Positions 35,657 to 43,806 of a stretch of DNA of 64,000 nucleotides are shown here, in pieces. The translations under genes and the position numbers were made by a program. Numbering within the stretch: the first letter of the stretch is position 1; every line of letters begins with the position of its first letter. Below the pieces are notes generated by a model. That model made no database searches. It was given only the letters and a program-made list of their open reading frames with translations, and was not told the DNA's origin. Origin of the DNA: Sphaerochaetaceae bacterium (GTDB taxonomy: Bacteria > Spirochaetota > Spirochaetia > Sphaerochaetales > Sphaerochaetaceae); assembly GCA_028532915.1 (NCBI GenBank), contig JAQQAI010000089.1, positions 292,456-356,455 of the forward strand. The letters run 5' to 3'.

Positions 35657-36298
35657 TTATTCAGTTTCGAATAATCTTTCCATTCGCTGAAGAACTTCAG
35701 GATGTTTCTGCAGCGATGCGGCAAGTCTTGCCGGCAATGTATCATCACCATGATTGTCTCCGGCGATGATATCGATCATCCGTTTATTCAGATAGGAGTC
35801 GACAGTTCCCGAGAGAACCGCATCGCAGTTGCTCTGAAAGAAGACTCCCATTTCAACCAGCCGTTTTACGACAAGCGATTTCTCGCTGAACCAGTCGTAG
35901 CGTTCAATGTGGGCAAGGATTACGAAATGACCGCTTTTGATCAGCGTATATGCATAGTTGAGCAGATACAGCGGTTCGACCGACGTGTCCACTTCGACCA
36001 GCACGAAATTGCCGAGAAACGGGAGGTTCTTCGGGTGCGAAGCACTTCCTACGAAAGTCTCTGAGCCTAGAACGACTCGAATTCCCAGCTTCTTTCCTTC
36101 ACCTTCGAGCCACCGGTACATGGTACGGATGTTATCGACATGCGTTACCACCAGCGGGTTATACAGATGAGGAGTGGTGACGACAATAGAGAATCCTGCA
36201 TCCTTATAAGCATGAAGAACTCTCAGAGCCTGTTCCTTGGTCTTTACCCCGTCATCAACGAAGGGCAGCAGATGTGAATGACATTCAACATATCCCAT
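35657..36298 (-). CDS. CpsB/CapC-type PHP tyrosine phosphatase-like protein
   Basis: A 213-residue PHP-family enzyme. ECHSHLLPFVDDG, VTTPHLYNP, AHIERYDWF and AGDNHGDD are the four metal-binding segments seen in CpsB/YwqE manganese-dependent phosphatases, which dephosphorylate tyrosine kinases of polysaccharide synthesis. No matching kinase or capsule gene is in the window. It lies 20 nt upstream of the RloA-like gene and is probably the first gene of that operon, so its role may differ here. Start supported by AAAGGA. Confidence 0.82.
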   Translation of the reverse strand: MGYVECHSHLLPFVDDGVKTKEQALRVLHAYKDAGFSIVVTTPHLYNPLVVTHVDNIRTMYRWLEGEGKKLGIRVVLGSETFVGSASHPKNLPFLGNFVLVEVDTSVEPLYLLNYAYTLIKSGHFVILAHIERYDWFSEKSLVVKRLVEMGVFFQSNCDAVLSGTVDSYLNKRMIDIIAGDNHGDDTLPARLAASLQKHPEVLQRMERLFETE

Positions 36299-36315
36299 AG
36301 TAATCCTTTTGGTTG

Positions 36316-36344
36316 ATTATACCCTGTTTACAAACTTTGGTACA
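36316..36344 (-). promoter_or_regulatory. Possible promoter of the CpsB-Rlo-LuxR operon
   Basis: A perfect TATAAT on the minus strand (36321-36316) lies 17 nt upstream of the ATG-bearing region; the -35 region (TGTACC, 17 nt away) is weak. Confidence 0.35.
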
Positions 36345-36379
36345 GTTTTTTTCAAGGAATTACTCATATTAGGCAATAA

Positions 36380-36907
36380 TCAGTATTCGATCATCATTTG
36401 AGGGCCTATATTGCTTTTCATAGGGTGTTTGACCTCGACGATTTCACTGACCAGGTCGCTTATTTCAATCAGAGATGCCGGAGCATCTCTTCCTGTGATC
36501 ACGATATGAGGTCTTTTCCTTCTTTTTTTCACATCTTTGAGGTACGACATCACCTCTGATTCATCGAGGAAGCCCAACGATACGGGGTAGGTAAACTCAT
36601 CAAGAATGATCAGATCGTACGATCCGGTATCGATGAGCTGCTGAAAACGTCTGAAGCCTTCCACACTTGCGGCGGTATTGCTTTCCCTGTCATGTTCCCA
36701 GGTGAACCCTACTCCATGACTTTCCCACAGCACATCTGATTGTTCGGCCATTTTCCTTTCACCTGTGACCAGGTTTCCGTTTTTGATGAACTGCAGAACA
36801 GCGCATCGTTTGTGATGCCCCAGGGATCTGAACAGTATCCCCAGAGCTGCAGTAGTCTTCCCCTTTCCATTTCCGGTATATGTTATCACAAGAGGATGAT
36901 TCGACAT
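36380..36907 (-). CDS. cobO: Cob(I)yrinic acid a,c-diamide adenosyltransferase
   Basis: A 175-residue CobA/CobO/BtuR-type enzyme that attaches the adenosyl group to reduced corrinoids, giving adenosylcobalamin. The modified P-loop TGNGKGKTTAALG (~11-23), LQFIKNG, the E/H-rich centre, and IILDEFTYPV are diagnostic. No other cobalamin gene is near, which suggests salvage of imported corrinoids for a B12-dependent enzyme elsewhere. It lies 12 nt after the lipoprotein gene. Confidence 0.92.
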   Translation of the reverse strand: MSNHPLVITYTGNGKGKTTAALGILFRSLGHHKRCAVLQFIKNGNLVTGERKMAEQSDVLWESHGVGFTWEHDRESNTAASVEGFRRFQQLIDTGSYDLIILDEFTYPVSLGFLDESEVMSYLKDVKKRRKRPHIVITGRDAPASLIEISDLVSEIVEVKHPMKSNIGPQMMIEY

Positions 36908-36919
36908 AGTATCGTCTCC

Positions 36920-37960
36920 TTACAACTGCTTTTGAGCCTCTTCGGTCATATCGGCTCTTTCCTGCATAGAACGCAGCAGAGACTGCAGTTTTGTGTTCCC
37001 TGTCTTCTTGATCGCCTTTTCCAGCAGGTCGATCCCTTCATCCCGGTCTCCCAGCGCTTCATGGATCAACGCCGCATTATAGGCTGAAGGGATATGTTTC
37101 CTCCGGTTCCATTCTTTTTCGAAGATTGCGAGTGCTTCAACAAGGTTTCCTTCCTTAACTGCCTCGTATCCCTTTTCCGCATTTCTGTTTTTCGGACTGT
37201 TTTTCAATAGAGAGAAACTTCTCGAGACAGAGCGGGGAACATACTTGTCGATCACTGAATGTCCGAAGTCGGAGGCAATGGAATAGAATGAGGAACGCAG
37301 CTGGGGTGCGAAAATGAGAGTATCACCGTCAAATTCAATTTTCGTTGTCTCGCTGATGGTATCTCTGTAGGTATCGGTATCTATGAGCCTTCCGGTCCTG
37401 GTATCCTTGAGATCGTAGGTGAATTCGATCGTCACGTTCTGCTGCAGATAGTGAAAGAGGCGCTTTTCGACAGACGGCTCACCTTCAGGGTCCTGGTTGG
37501 GGATCACGACTTCCACCTCCTTGGCATAGATATACTCTTCGACATCGACATCTGTCGTATACACGGTAAGCAGTGCATCATACCCTTGTTCATACAGCAT
37601 GGAAGGTCTGTTGACGAAGGCATCGGTGACAGAAGGAGAGAGAATCGTGAAATAGTCCGTGTCGTAGGCTTGAGAAACAATGATCTTCGTCAGGTATTCA
37701 CTCATAGACCGTTCAGTATTCACCGTGAACCCTGAATATACTCTGACCGGAGAAGTCCCGCTCAGATCCCGCACTACCGGATTCGGCAGTTCGAACGGCC
37801 TGAACGGATACGAGGATACCGTTGCTATTGCCAGATTCCTATAATCGCTCATATCCACTTTAGACGGTACCATGTACTGGGTAGTCACGGTCGTGGAACA
37901 GGAAATGAACGACACAAGTGTGATGACTGCAGCCATCATAATCAATAAACCTTTTCTCAT
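36920..37960 (-). CDS. TPR-containing lipoprotein of unknown function
   Basis: A 346-residue probable lipoprotein. The signal peptide MRKGLLIMMAAVITLVSFISC ends in a relaxed lipobox (FISC, Cys21). The middle part is beta-rich with a repeated pattern of conserved aromatic residues. The C-terminal ~70 residues (AEKGYEAVKEGNLVEALAIF; ALIHEALGDRDEG) form about two tetratricopeptide repeats. It recalls uncharacterised DUF6340-type lipoproteins, but I cannot confirm that. The upstream open frame is rejected because GAGGAG precedes the ATG at 37960. Located between pdxA (28 nt) and cobO (12 nt). Confidence 0.72.
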   Translation of the reverse strand: MRKGLLIMMAAVITLVSFISCSTTVTTQYMVPSKVDMSDYRNLAIATVSSYPFRPFELPNPVVRDLSGTSPVRVYSGFTVNTERSMSEYLTKIIVSQAYDTDYFTILSPSVTDAFVNRPSMLYEQGYDALLTVYTTDVDVEEYIYAKEVEVVIPNQDPEGEPSVEKRLFHYLQQNVTIEFTYDLKDTRTGRLIDTDTYRDTISETTKIEFDGDTLIFAPQLRSSFYSIASDFGHSVIDKYVPRSVSRSFSLLKNSPKNRNAEKGYEAVKEGNLVEALAIFEKEWNRRKHIPSAYNAALIHEALGDRDEGIDLLEKAIKKTGNTKLQSLLRSMQERADMTEEAQKQL

Positions 37961-37988
37961 TATATCTTTCTCCTCTTTTCTTTCCCCA

Positions 37989-38987
37989 TTATCCGAGATA
38001 GCTAAGTGCAACATTGACGGCCTCGACCATACTTACCTCACTGGCTCTGTTTTCTCCCGCTATATCGAAGGCGGTGCCGTGATCGACACTGGTTCTCAAA
38101 AACGGAAGTTTCCATGTGACGCTGATCGTCCGTTCAAAATCAAGAGTTTTAGCCGCTATATGCCCCTGATCGTGATACAGAGAGAGCACAGCCTTATACT
38201 TTCCGATCTTCGCCAGGTGGAAGACAGAATCAGCTCCGATTGGACCGACGACATTGATCCCCTCCTCTCTGCATCTGCTGACAGCAGGCACAATATGCTC
38301 CATTTCCTCATTTCCGAAAAGACCATGCTCTCCTCCGTGCGGATTCAAGGCGGCCACGGCGAGTGGAACACTCTGATCGAATCCCTGCTCCCGGGTAATC
38401 TCATCGACTACATGGATAAACTCATACACCCTGTCGAACGTTACAGCATCGCAGGCATCCCGCAGAGAAAGATGACGGGTCATAAAGAAAATGTGCAGGC
38501 CCAGAGTCTCGAACATCGTCACGGGAGATGGGGCTCCTGTCAGTTCTCCGAGGATCTCGGTGTGTCCGATCGCTTTGATCTTCGCCGCTTTGAGAGACTC
38601 CTTGTTTATCGGGGTCGTTGCCAGAGCGTCGACACGCGAATTCAATGCCAGATCGACACACTTTTCAATAGATCTGTATGCGGCGTTTCCACCCATTTCG
38701 CTCACTACCTTGAAAGAGAATCGGCTCATATCGACAAGCGGCAGATGATAAAGGATCTTTTTCACATTGTCGTTCAATGCCTGATCGAGCTGCAGATCAT
38801 TTTCAATGACCCGGTCAAACGGGTTCTTAAGATGATAGGCACCGCATAAATAAGTGAATACCGTTGTATCTCCGGCAACGACAACAACAGCGTCTTTAAG
38901 AAGGGGACTCATAAGAGCCTTCAATACGATTTCAGGACCGATTCCGCAAGGGTCTCCCATGGGGATGGCAATAACTTTATTTTTCAC
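37989..38987 (-). CDS. pdxA: PdxA-family 4-hydroxythreonine-4-phosphate dehydrogenase
   Basis: NAD-dependent enzyme of 332 residues that oxidises 4-hydroxythreonine 4-phosphate in pyridoxal phosphate synthesis. PMGDPCGIGPEI, the zinc His of GHTEIL, ALNPHGGEHGLFG and LYHDQGHI are the family motifs. The PdxA2 subgroup acts on threonate/erythronate 4-phosphates instead; with a possible tetrose-phosphate-producing operon in this same window, that alternative deserves mention. The start is a GTG at 38987 with GGAG 10 nt upstream. Confidence 0.87.
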   Translation of the reverse strand: MKNKVIAIPMGDPCGIGPEIVLKALMSPLLKDAVVVVAGDTTVFTYLCGAYHLKNPFDRVIENDLQLDQALNDNVKKILYHLPLVDMSRFSFKVVSEMGGNAAYRSIEKCVDLALNSRVDALATTPINKESLKAAKIKAIGHTEILGELTGAPSPVTMFETLGLHIFFMTRHLSLRDACDAVTFDRVYEFIHVVDEITREQGFDQSVPLAVAALNPHGGEHGLFGNEEMEHIVPAVSRCREEGINVVGPIGADSVFHLAKIGKYKAVLSLYHDQGHIAAKTLDFERTISVTWKLPFLRTSVDHGTAFDIAGENRASEVSMVEAVNVALSYLG

Positions 38988-39098
38988 GACTCACACACTC
39001 CAAATATGGGAAAACTATACCAAGGCTTACTGTTCGTTGCAAGAGAACAGGATTCTCCCGGTCTGTACAAAATGTTTCATTTGGTTGCTGAATTGCAA

Positions 39099-39125
39099 TT
39101 GACAACTCAAATCTTCCATCATAAT
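39099..39125 (+). promoter_or_regulatory. Promoter of the acidic-protein gene
   Basis: A consensus TTGACA (39099-39104) is followed after 15 nt by CATAAT; TAATGT at 17 nt is an alternative -10 box. It is the best -35 box I found in the window. Confidence 0.6.
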
Positions 39126-39168
39126 GTGTGTATAGATCATTCTTATTGATATGGAGGGGGAAGAGAGG

Positions 39169-39426
39169 ATGAAAAGATTCCATGATGATGATGATTTCGA
39201 AGATGATGTGTTTGAAGACGACGAGATAGACGGAGCTGATGAGATCGAAGATTACTTCAACCCGGACGAATACAGAGAAGATGATGAATACGACGGCTTC
39301 GAAGACGAAGACGAAGATGATGACATCGAAGATTTCTTTCTTGATGAAAATGACGAGACAGAGATTCTCGATGATGAAGATGACGATGATCTTTTCTATG
39401 ACGAGGATGATGAATTCGATTACTGA
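39169..39426 (+). CDS. Very acidic small protein of unknown function
   Basis: An 85-residue protein in which about 51 residues are Asp or Glu. After MKRFH it consists of D/E runs spaced by Phe, Tyr and Ile. It has no Cys, and there is no signal peptide or membrane segment. The length matches no domain I recognise. It has its own strong promoter, a purine-rich ribosome site (GAGGGGGAAGAGAGG) and a strong terminator, so it is a real monocistronic gene. The ATG at 39151 six codons earlier lacks a ribosome site. DNA-mimic, metal-buffering, chaperone-like or RNA-polymerase-delta-like roles are all possible; none is shown. Confidence 0.72.
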   Translation: MKRFHDDDDFEDDVFEDDEIDGADEIEDYFNPDEYREDDEYDGFEDEDEDDDIEDFFLDENDETEILDDEDDDDLFYDEDDEFDY

Positions 39427-39473
39427 TTCACCCCGATCAACCGAAGAACCATACCGATACATTCATATTTTTG

Positions 39474-39505
39474 AATGCCTGCTTACTGTGAGCAGGCATT
39501 TTTTT
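39474..39505 (+). terminator. Rho-independent terminator after the acidic-protein gene
   Basis: A perfect 10-bp stem AATGCCTGCT/AGCAGGCATT with a 7-nt loop and a T tract. Confidence 0.93.
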
Positions 39506-39577
39506 CAACCTTCTCATTTCTACATATATATTTATAATTTTTTTTAACTCAAATCACAAAAAAACATGCTGTTTCTA

Positions 39578-39606
39578 TTTACAGAAACATTACAAAGTAC
39601 TATAGT
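39578..39606 (+). promoter_or_regulatory. Promoter of the first TrpX-like gene
   Basis: TTTACA and TATAGT with 17-nt spacing, identical in both boxes to the promoter at 40683-40711. Confidence 0.65.
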
Positions 39607-39639
39607 CATTGATAATTCAACATACGGGAGAGTAATACG

Positions 39640-40635
39640 ATGAAAAAGAAAATATCAGTGATGATTCTGGCAGTATTGATCCTGGCCGCGTTCACCGTTG
39701 GAGCGCAGGGAGTCAGTGAGCAGACAGACGATGATACAGTGAGGATCGGAGTTTCAAAGATAGTCAAACATCCGGCTCTGGATGCCATAGAACAGGGTAT
39801 GATGGACTACCTTGAAGAAAACGGATTCACAGTTTCCTACGATTCGCAGAATGCGAACGGAGATATATCCACCGCAAGTCAGATCGCCCAGAAGTTCAAA
39901 GCAGATAAAGTGGACCTTGCAGTCGGTATTGGAACGCCTACGGCACAGGCGCTTGCAAACGTCTTCGATGAGACACCGGTGATCTTCGGCGGAATAACAG
40001 ACCCTCTCGAGGCCGGACTGGTTCCCACCTATGAACCCAATGATTCCAATATCGGCGGAGCAAGTGATAAAAATCCTGTATATGAACAAGTCAAACTGTT
40101 CAGTGAGATCACCGGAGCAAAGACCATCGGAATCATCTATACGAGCGGTGAAGCCAACGGCGTTCAGCTCAAGGATCTCGTCGAACAATCATGTGAACAG
40201 CTCGGCCTCGGGTTCATGGCAAGCGGGATATCGAATTCATCCGAAGTCAAACAGGCGGCACTCGCCCTACTACCCCGCGTCGACGGGCTGTATGTCGGAA
40301 CCGACAATACTGTCGTTTCGGCGATTCCGAGTATAAGCGAAGTATGTGCCAACTACAGTAAACCCTTCTTCACAGCCGACCCGACCAGTGCCGAAGGCCT
40401 CGATTATTTCATGGTATGGGGTTTCAACTACTATAAACACGGAAGAAAGACCGGTGAAGCCGTTGCAATGGTTCTCAGCGGTGAAAAGAGCGCAGGAGAA
40501 GTAGGAACATTGTTCTCTACGGACCCGAGTGAATTCGAGCTCTATTTCAATCTCGATGTTGCCGACAAACTTGGAATCACCATCGACAAGAAATATCTGG
40601 ACAGTGCCGCACTTCTTTACCGAAGCGAAGAGTAG
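39640..40635 (+). CDS. TrpX-type ABC transporter substrate-binding protein, copy 1
   Basis: A 331-residue exported protein with signal peptide (MKKKISVMILAVLILAAFTVGAQ) and the ABC_sub_bind fold: KIVKHPALDAIEQGM, ASQIAQKFKADKVDLAVGIGTPTAQ, GGITDPLEAGLV, YTSGEANGVQ, VGTDNTVVSA. Family members bind aromatic amino acids (TrpX) or other unidentified ligands for a Trp/Tyr-type importer. It is a paralogue of the next gene, with its own promoter. A free ligand-binding pocket comparison would be needed to say whether the two copies share a ligand. Confidence 0.87.
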   Translation: MKKKISVMILAVLILAAFTVGAQGVSEQTDDDTVRIGVSKIVKHPALDAIEQGMMDYLEENGFTVSYDSQNANGDISTASQIAQKFKADKVDLAVGIGTPTAQALANVFDETPVIFGGITDPLEAGLVPTYEPNDSNIGGASDKNPVYEQVKLFSEITGAKTIGIIYTSGEANGVQLKDLVEQSCEQLGLGFMASGISNSSEVKQAALALLPRVDGLYVGTDNTVVSAIPSISEVCANYSKPFFTADPTSAEGLDYFMVWGFNYYKHGRKTGEAVAMVLSGEKSAGEVGTLFSTDPSEFELYFNLDVADKLGITIDKKYLDSAALLYRSEE

Positions 40636-40682
40636 AACCTGAATATTCAATGCATTTTTATACATAGTTCTGTATATCAGTC

Positions 40683-40711
40683 TTTACAAAAACGGCCTCT
40701 CGGTCTATAGT
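40683..40711 (+). promoter_or_regulatory. Promoter of the second TrpX-like gene
   Basis: TTTACA, 17 nt, TATAGT, ending 35 nt before the ATG. It allows the second binding protein and the permease/ATPase to be expressed independently of copy 1. Confidence 0.65.
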
Positions 40712-40746
40712 GAGCACCATATATATAACTATGCAAGGAGCCTGTT

Positions 40747-41745
40747 ATGAAAAAATTTTGGACGGTAGTTCTCATATCTCTTCTTCTCTGTTCCTCATTC
40801 GTTTTTGCGGAAGGAGCAAAAGAAACAACACCGAGCGGAACGACAACTGTCGGTGTAAGTAAATTCCTTTCCCATCCTGCCCTGGATGCAGTTGAACAGG
40901 GAATGCAGGACTATCTCAGCGAAGAAGGATATTCAGTCACATACGACTGGCAGAATGCGAATGCGGAAGTAAGTGCCGCAGCACAGATCGCCCAGAAATT
41001 CAAATCTGACAAAGTCGATATCGCTGTCGGTATTGCGACACCTAACGCACAGTCACTCGTTAATGTCATGGGAGAAACTCCCGTAGTATTCTCTGCCATA
41101 ACAGATCCGCTCGATGCAGGACTCGTTCCTTCATATGAACCAGGATACACCGACAAGGTCGCAGGGGTCTCCGACATGAATCCTGTCGAAGCACAGATCT
41201 CACTGCTGGTGGAACTCACCGGTGCAAAGACAATCGGAAACGTATATGCAAGCGGAGAGGCAAACGGAGTCATTCTGATGGAAATGGCAAAAGCAGCCTG
41301 TGAAAAACTCGGTGTAGAATTCGTCACTGCGGCAGTAGCCAACACTTCCGAGGTGATGAGCGCAGCACAGTCAATTGCGAAGAGGATCGATGCGATGTAC
41401 ATCGCTACCGACAACACCGTAATCTCGGCTCTGCCTTCGATCGACGATGTCACAAGCAAAGCAGGGATCGCTCTGATGAGCGCCGACCCCTCAGGTGTCG
41501 ACGGACTGAATTTCCTCGTGGCCATGGGATTCGATTACTATAAGATCGGTCGTGCGACAGGTAAGATCGTCGGACAGATCATCGATGGAACAGAACCCGG
41601 AGAGATCGGTACAGTATTCCTCTCAGACCCTGCAGATTTTGAACTGTGGCTCAATGTGGATGCCGCAACCGAATTAGGGATAACTATTCCTCAGGACCTT
41701 CTTGACGAAGCTGCTGTTATCTACGAAAATGGAGTGAAAAAATAA
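40747..41745 (+). CDS. TrpX-type ABC transporter substrate-binding protein, copy 2
   Basis: A 332-residue exported protein closely similar throughout to copy 1 (KFLSHPALDAVEQGM, AAQIAQKFKSDKVDIAVGIA, ITDPLDAGLV, ATDNTVISALPSID). The signal peptide ends FVFAEGAKE, a style frequent in spirochaetal exported proteins. It is 29 nt upstream of the permease gene, so it is probably the principal partner of the transporter. Ligand predicted from family only (aromatic amino acid or related). Confidence 0.88.
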   Translation: MKKFWTVVLISLLLCSSFVFAEGAKETTPSGTTTVGVSKFLSHPALDAVEQGMQDYLSEEGYSVTYDWQNANAEVSAAAQIAQKFKSDKVDIAVGIATPNAQSLVNVMGETPVVFSAITDPLDAGLVPSYEPGYTDKVAGVSDMNPVEAQISLLVELTGAKTIGNVYASGEANGVILMEMAKAACEKLGVEFVTAAVANTSEVMSAAQSIAKRIDAMYIATDNTVISALPSIDDVTSKAGIALMSADPSGVDGLNFLVAMGFDYYKIGRATGKIVGQIIDGTEPGEIGTVFLSDPADFELWLNVDAATELGITIPQDLLDEAAVIYENGVKK

Positions 41746-41774
41746 AATTCTAATAAGCATAGGTAACGTAATTA

Positions 41775-42728
41775 ATGATTGAAGGTATTTTTGTTGATGG
41801 ATTGATTTTTTCCATCATGGTCATGGGTGTGTTGATATCATACCGAATATTAGATTTTCCAGACCTAACTGCAGACGGCTCCTTTGCAACAGGAGCCGCT
41901 GTTGCGACAATATCCATTGTCAACGGGTACGGATTACTCGCAGCGGCTCTATTAGCCACGTTGTCAGGGGCCGTCGCAGGCCTGATCACAGCGATGATTC
42001 ACAATAAACTCAAAGTTCCCGGTCTCCTGGCTGGTATCCTGACGATGACGATGCTCTATTCAATAAACATCCGCATCCTCGGCGGCAGAGCGAACGTTCC
42101 TCTTCTTAAGATAGATACGCTCTACACAAAGATGCCTGAAGTCTTCTCGTTCCTTCCGGGACCGTGGGCCCTTCTGACAGGAACACTTCTCATAGTGTTC
42201 TTCGTGAAGATCCTTATGGATCTCTTTTTCAGAACAGATCTGGGTATCTCTATCGGGGCTCTCGGATCAAACGAGCAGATGATCATCTCGATGGGGATCA
42301 ATCCGAGACTTCTCAAGATCATCGGCATTTCGATCTCCAACGGACTCATCGCCCTTTCCGGAGGCCTGCTGGCCCAGTACCAGGGATTTGCGGACGCCAA
42401 TCTCGGTGTCGGTATGATCGTCCAGGGACTTGCCGCCATCATGATAGGTGAATTTTTGTTCTCAACGAACAAAATATTCTTCATCACACTGAGAGTCATT
42501 TTCGGTGCTATCATCTACAAAGCGCTGATGTTCCTCGGACGATACTACGGCTACTATATCCACCTGACACCGAGTGATCTCAAACTCCTCACAGGTATTC
42601 TGGTCATCCTCTCTCTCATCATCGCTCAGACACGGGCTGCTGCTTCTTCAGCCGATGCCAGGAAAAAGGCGATCAGGAGAAACAACGAACGAAGAAAAGG
42701 GCTCAATGAGGAGAAGAACAATGCTTAA
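41775..42728 (+). CDS. ABC transporter permease, TrpY-like
   Basis: A 317-residue membrane protein with about eight helices, of the branched-chain/Trp-type permease group (RILDFPDLTADGSFATGAAV, ~23-42; GILTMTMLYSINIRILGG). It should form the channel for the preceding binding proteins. The weak ribosome site AGGTAACG lies ~10 nt before the ATG. The stop overlaps the ATPase start (ATGCTTAA). The C-terminal tail is rich in Arg/Lys/Glu (RKKAIRRNNERRKG) and cytoplasmic. Confidence 0.88.
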   Translation: MIEGIFVDGLIFSIMVMGVLISYRILDFPDLTADGSFATGAAVATISIVNGYGLLAAALLATLSGAVAGLITAMIHNKLKVPGLLAGILTMTMLYSINIRILGGRANVPLLKIDTLYTKMPEVFSFLPGPWALLTGTLLIVFFVKILMDLFFRTDLGISIGALGSNEQMIISMGINPRLLKIIGISISNGLIALSGGLLAQYQGFADANLGVGMIVQGLAAIMIGEFLFSTNKIFFITLRVIFGAIIYKALMFLGRYYGYYIHLTPSDLKLLTGILVILSLIIAQTRAAASSADARKKAIRRNNERRKGLNEEKNNA

Positions 42729-43515
42729 TATCGAACAGATCTCCAAAGTATTCTATCCGGGTACAGTCAACGAGAAAGTAGCTATCGAATATATTGATCT
42801 CAGAGTGTTGGAAGGCGATTTCATCACCGTTGTCGGCTCTAACGGCTCGGGAAAGAGCACTTTATTCAATCTCATAGGCGGGACCTTTCCAGTTACGAGC
42901 GGAAAGATAACCCTGAACGACAAGGATGTCACTCATACTCCCGAGTATAAACGTGCATTCACGATCGGAAGAATCTTTCAGGACCCTACAGTGGGAACAG
43001 CTGCGAAAATGTCGATCGAAGACAATATGATCACAGCCTATAAGAAAGGGATGAAAGGCCTCAAGATCAGTCTGAACAATACGAAGAGGGCTTATTTCAA
43101 AGAAGAGCTCAAACAACTGAAAATCGGTCTGGAAGACAGACTCAAAGATAATGTAGGCCTTCTCAGTGGAGGACAAAGACAGGCGCTGACTCTGCTGATG
43201 ACTGTCTTGAGCAAACCCCAGATGCTTCTGCTCGATGAGCATACAGCGGCTCTTGATCCGCGTAACGCTCAGATCGTCATGGATCTGACAACCGAATTCA
43301 TCGAGAAATATCATCTGACGACTCTGATGGTGACCCACAATATGCAGCATGCTATCACCTACGGAAACAGACTCATCATGATGGATGAAGGAAAGATCAT
43401 TCTCGATGTCCGCGGAGAAGAGAAAAAGCAGCTGACTGTTTTGAAACTCGTGGATCTGTTCAAAAAGATCAAACATCAGGAATATTCGAGCGATGAAGAT
43501 CTTCTGGCTCCGTAA
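42721..43515 (+). CDS. ABC transporter ATP-binding protein, TrpZ-like
   Basis: A 264-residue ATPase: Walker A GSNGSGKST, Q-loop RIFQDPTVG, signature LLSGGQRQALTLLM, Walker B QMLLLDEHTAALDP with His replacing the more usual Pro after DE, and the switch His in VTHNMQHA. This DEHTAALDP form is typical of the TrpZ/putative-tryptophan-importer group. GAGGAG precedes the ATG at 42721 inside the permease gene end. Confidence 0.9.
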   Translation: MLNIEQISKVFYPGTVNEKVAIEYIDLRVLEGDFITVVGSNGSGKSTLFNLIGGTFPVTSGKITLNDKDVTHTPEYKRAFTIGRIFQDPTVGTAAKMSIEDNMITAYKKGMKGLKISLNNTKRAYFKEELKQLKIGLEDRLKDNVGLLSGGQRQALTLLMTVLSKPQMLLLDEHTAALDPRNAQIVMDLTTEFIEKYHLTTLMVTHNMQHAITYGNRLIMMDEGKIILDVRGEEKKQLTVLKLVDLFKKIKHQEYSSDEDLLAP

Positions 43516-43553
43516 CACACCATGTAAATAAAAGTGTAAAATCTTTGGAACTA

Positions 43554-43590
43554 CCCCCTTTCGTTGAATCAAATCAAACAAGGGGGTTTT
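43554..43590 (+). terminator. Rho-independent terminator of the TrpXYZ-like operon
   Basis: CCCCCTT/AAGGGGG stem with a 19-nt partly pairable loop, followed by TTTTGTTTT, about 40 nt past the ATPase stop. Confidence 0.82.
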
Positions 43591-43713
43591 GTTTTACCTT
43601 CGACATTGATTGCAAACTTCATTCAGCTTTTCTTCTCAACATAATTTACACTCTGAACTGATTGCAGATGGTATGAATGAGTCGGAGGATGTATTTAAAC
43701 ACCCGGTGAATAC

Positions 43714-43770
43714 AAAAGATCAGGTTACCCTTCTTTGGTTCATCACCGGAAATTGGCAACCTGATCTTTT
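43714..43770 (-). terminator. Long stem-loop terminating the rplU-rsfS operon
   Basis: A perfect 13-bp inverted repeat, AAAAGATCAGGTT (43714-43726) with AACCTGATCTTTT (43758-43770), encloses a 31-nt loop. It lies 37 nt past the rsfS stop on the minus strand and has Ts on both flanks, so it may work in both directions. The rest of the 43,591-43,806 gap holds nothing else I can support. Confidence 0.7.
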
Positions 43771-43806
43771 AGAAACATCTGAAATCAACTGGATCTTATT
43801 GTTCAT

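Noticed and set aside
37872..38849. Plus-strand 325-codon frame antisense to pdxA
   Set aside because: The PdxA motifs on the minus strand are unambiguous; the long antisense frame reflects codon bias.
38977..39462. Minus-strand 161-codon reading frame opposite the acidic-protein gene
   Set aside because: It is the mirror of GAT/GAA repeats, giving runs of Ile/Val/Phe. It has no ribosome site and crosses the pdxA start and the promoter.
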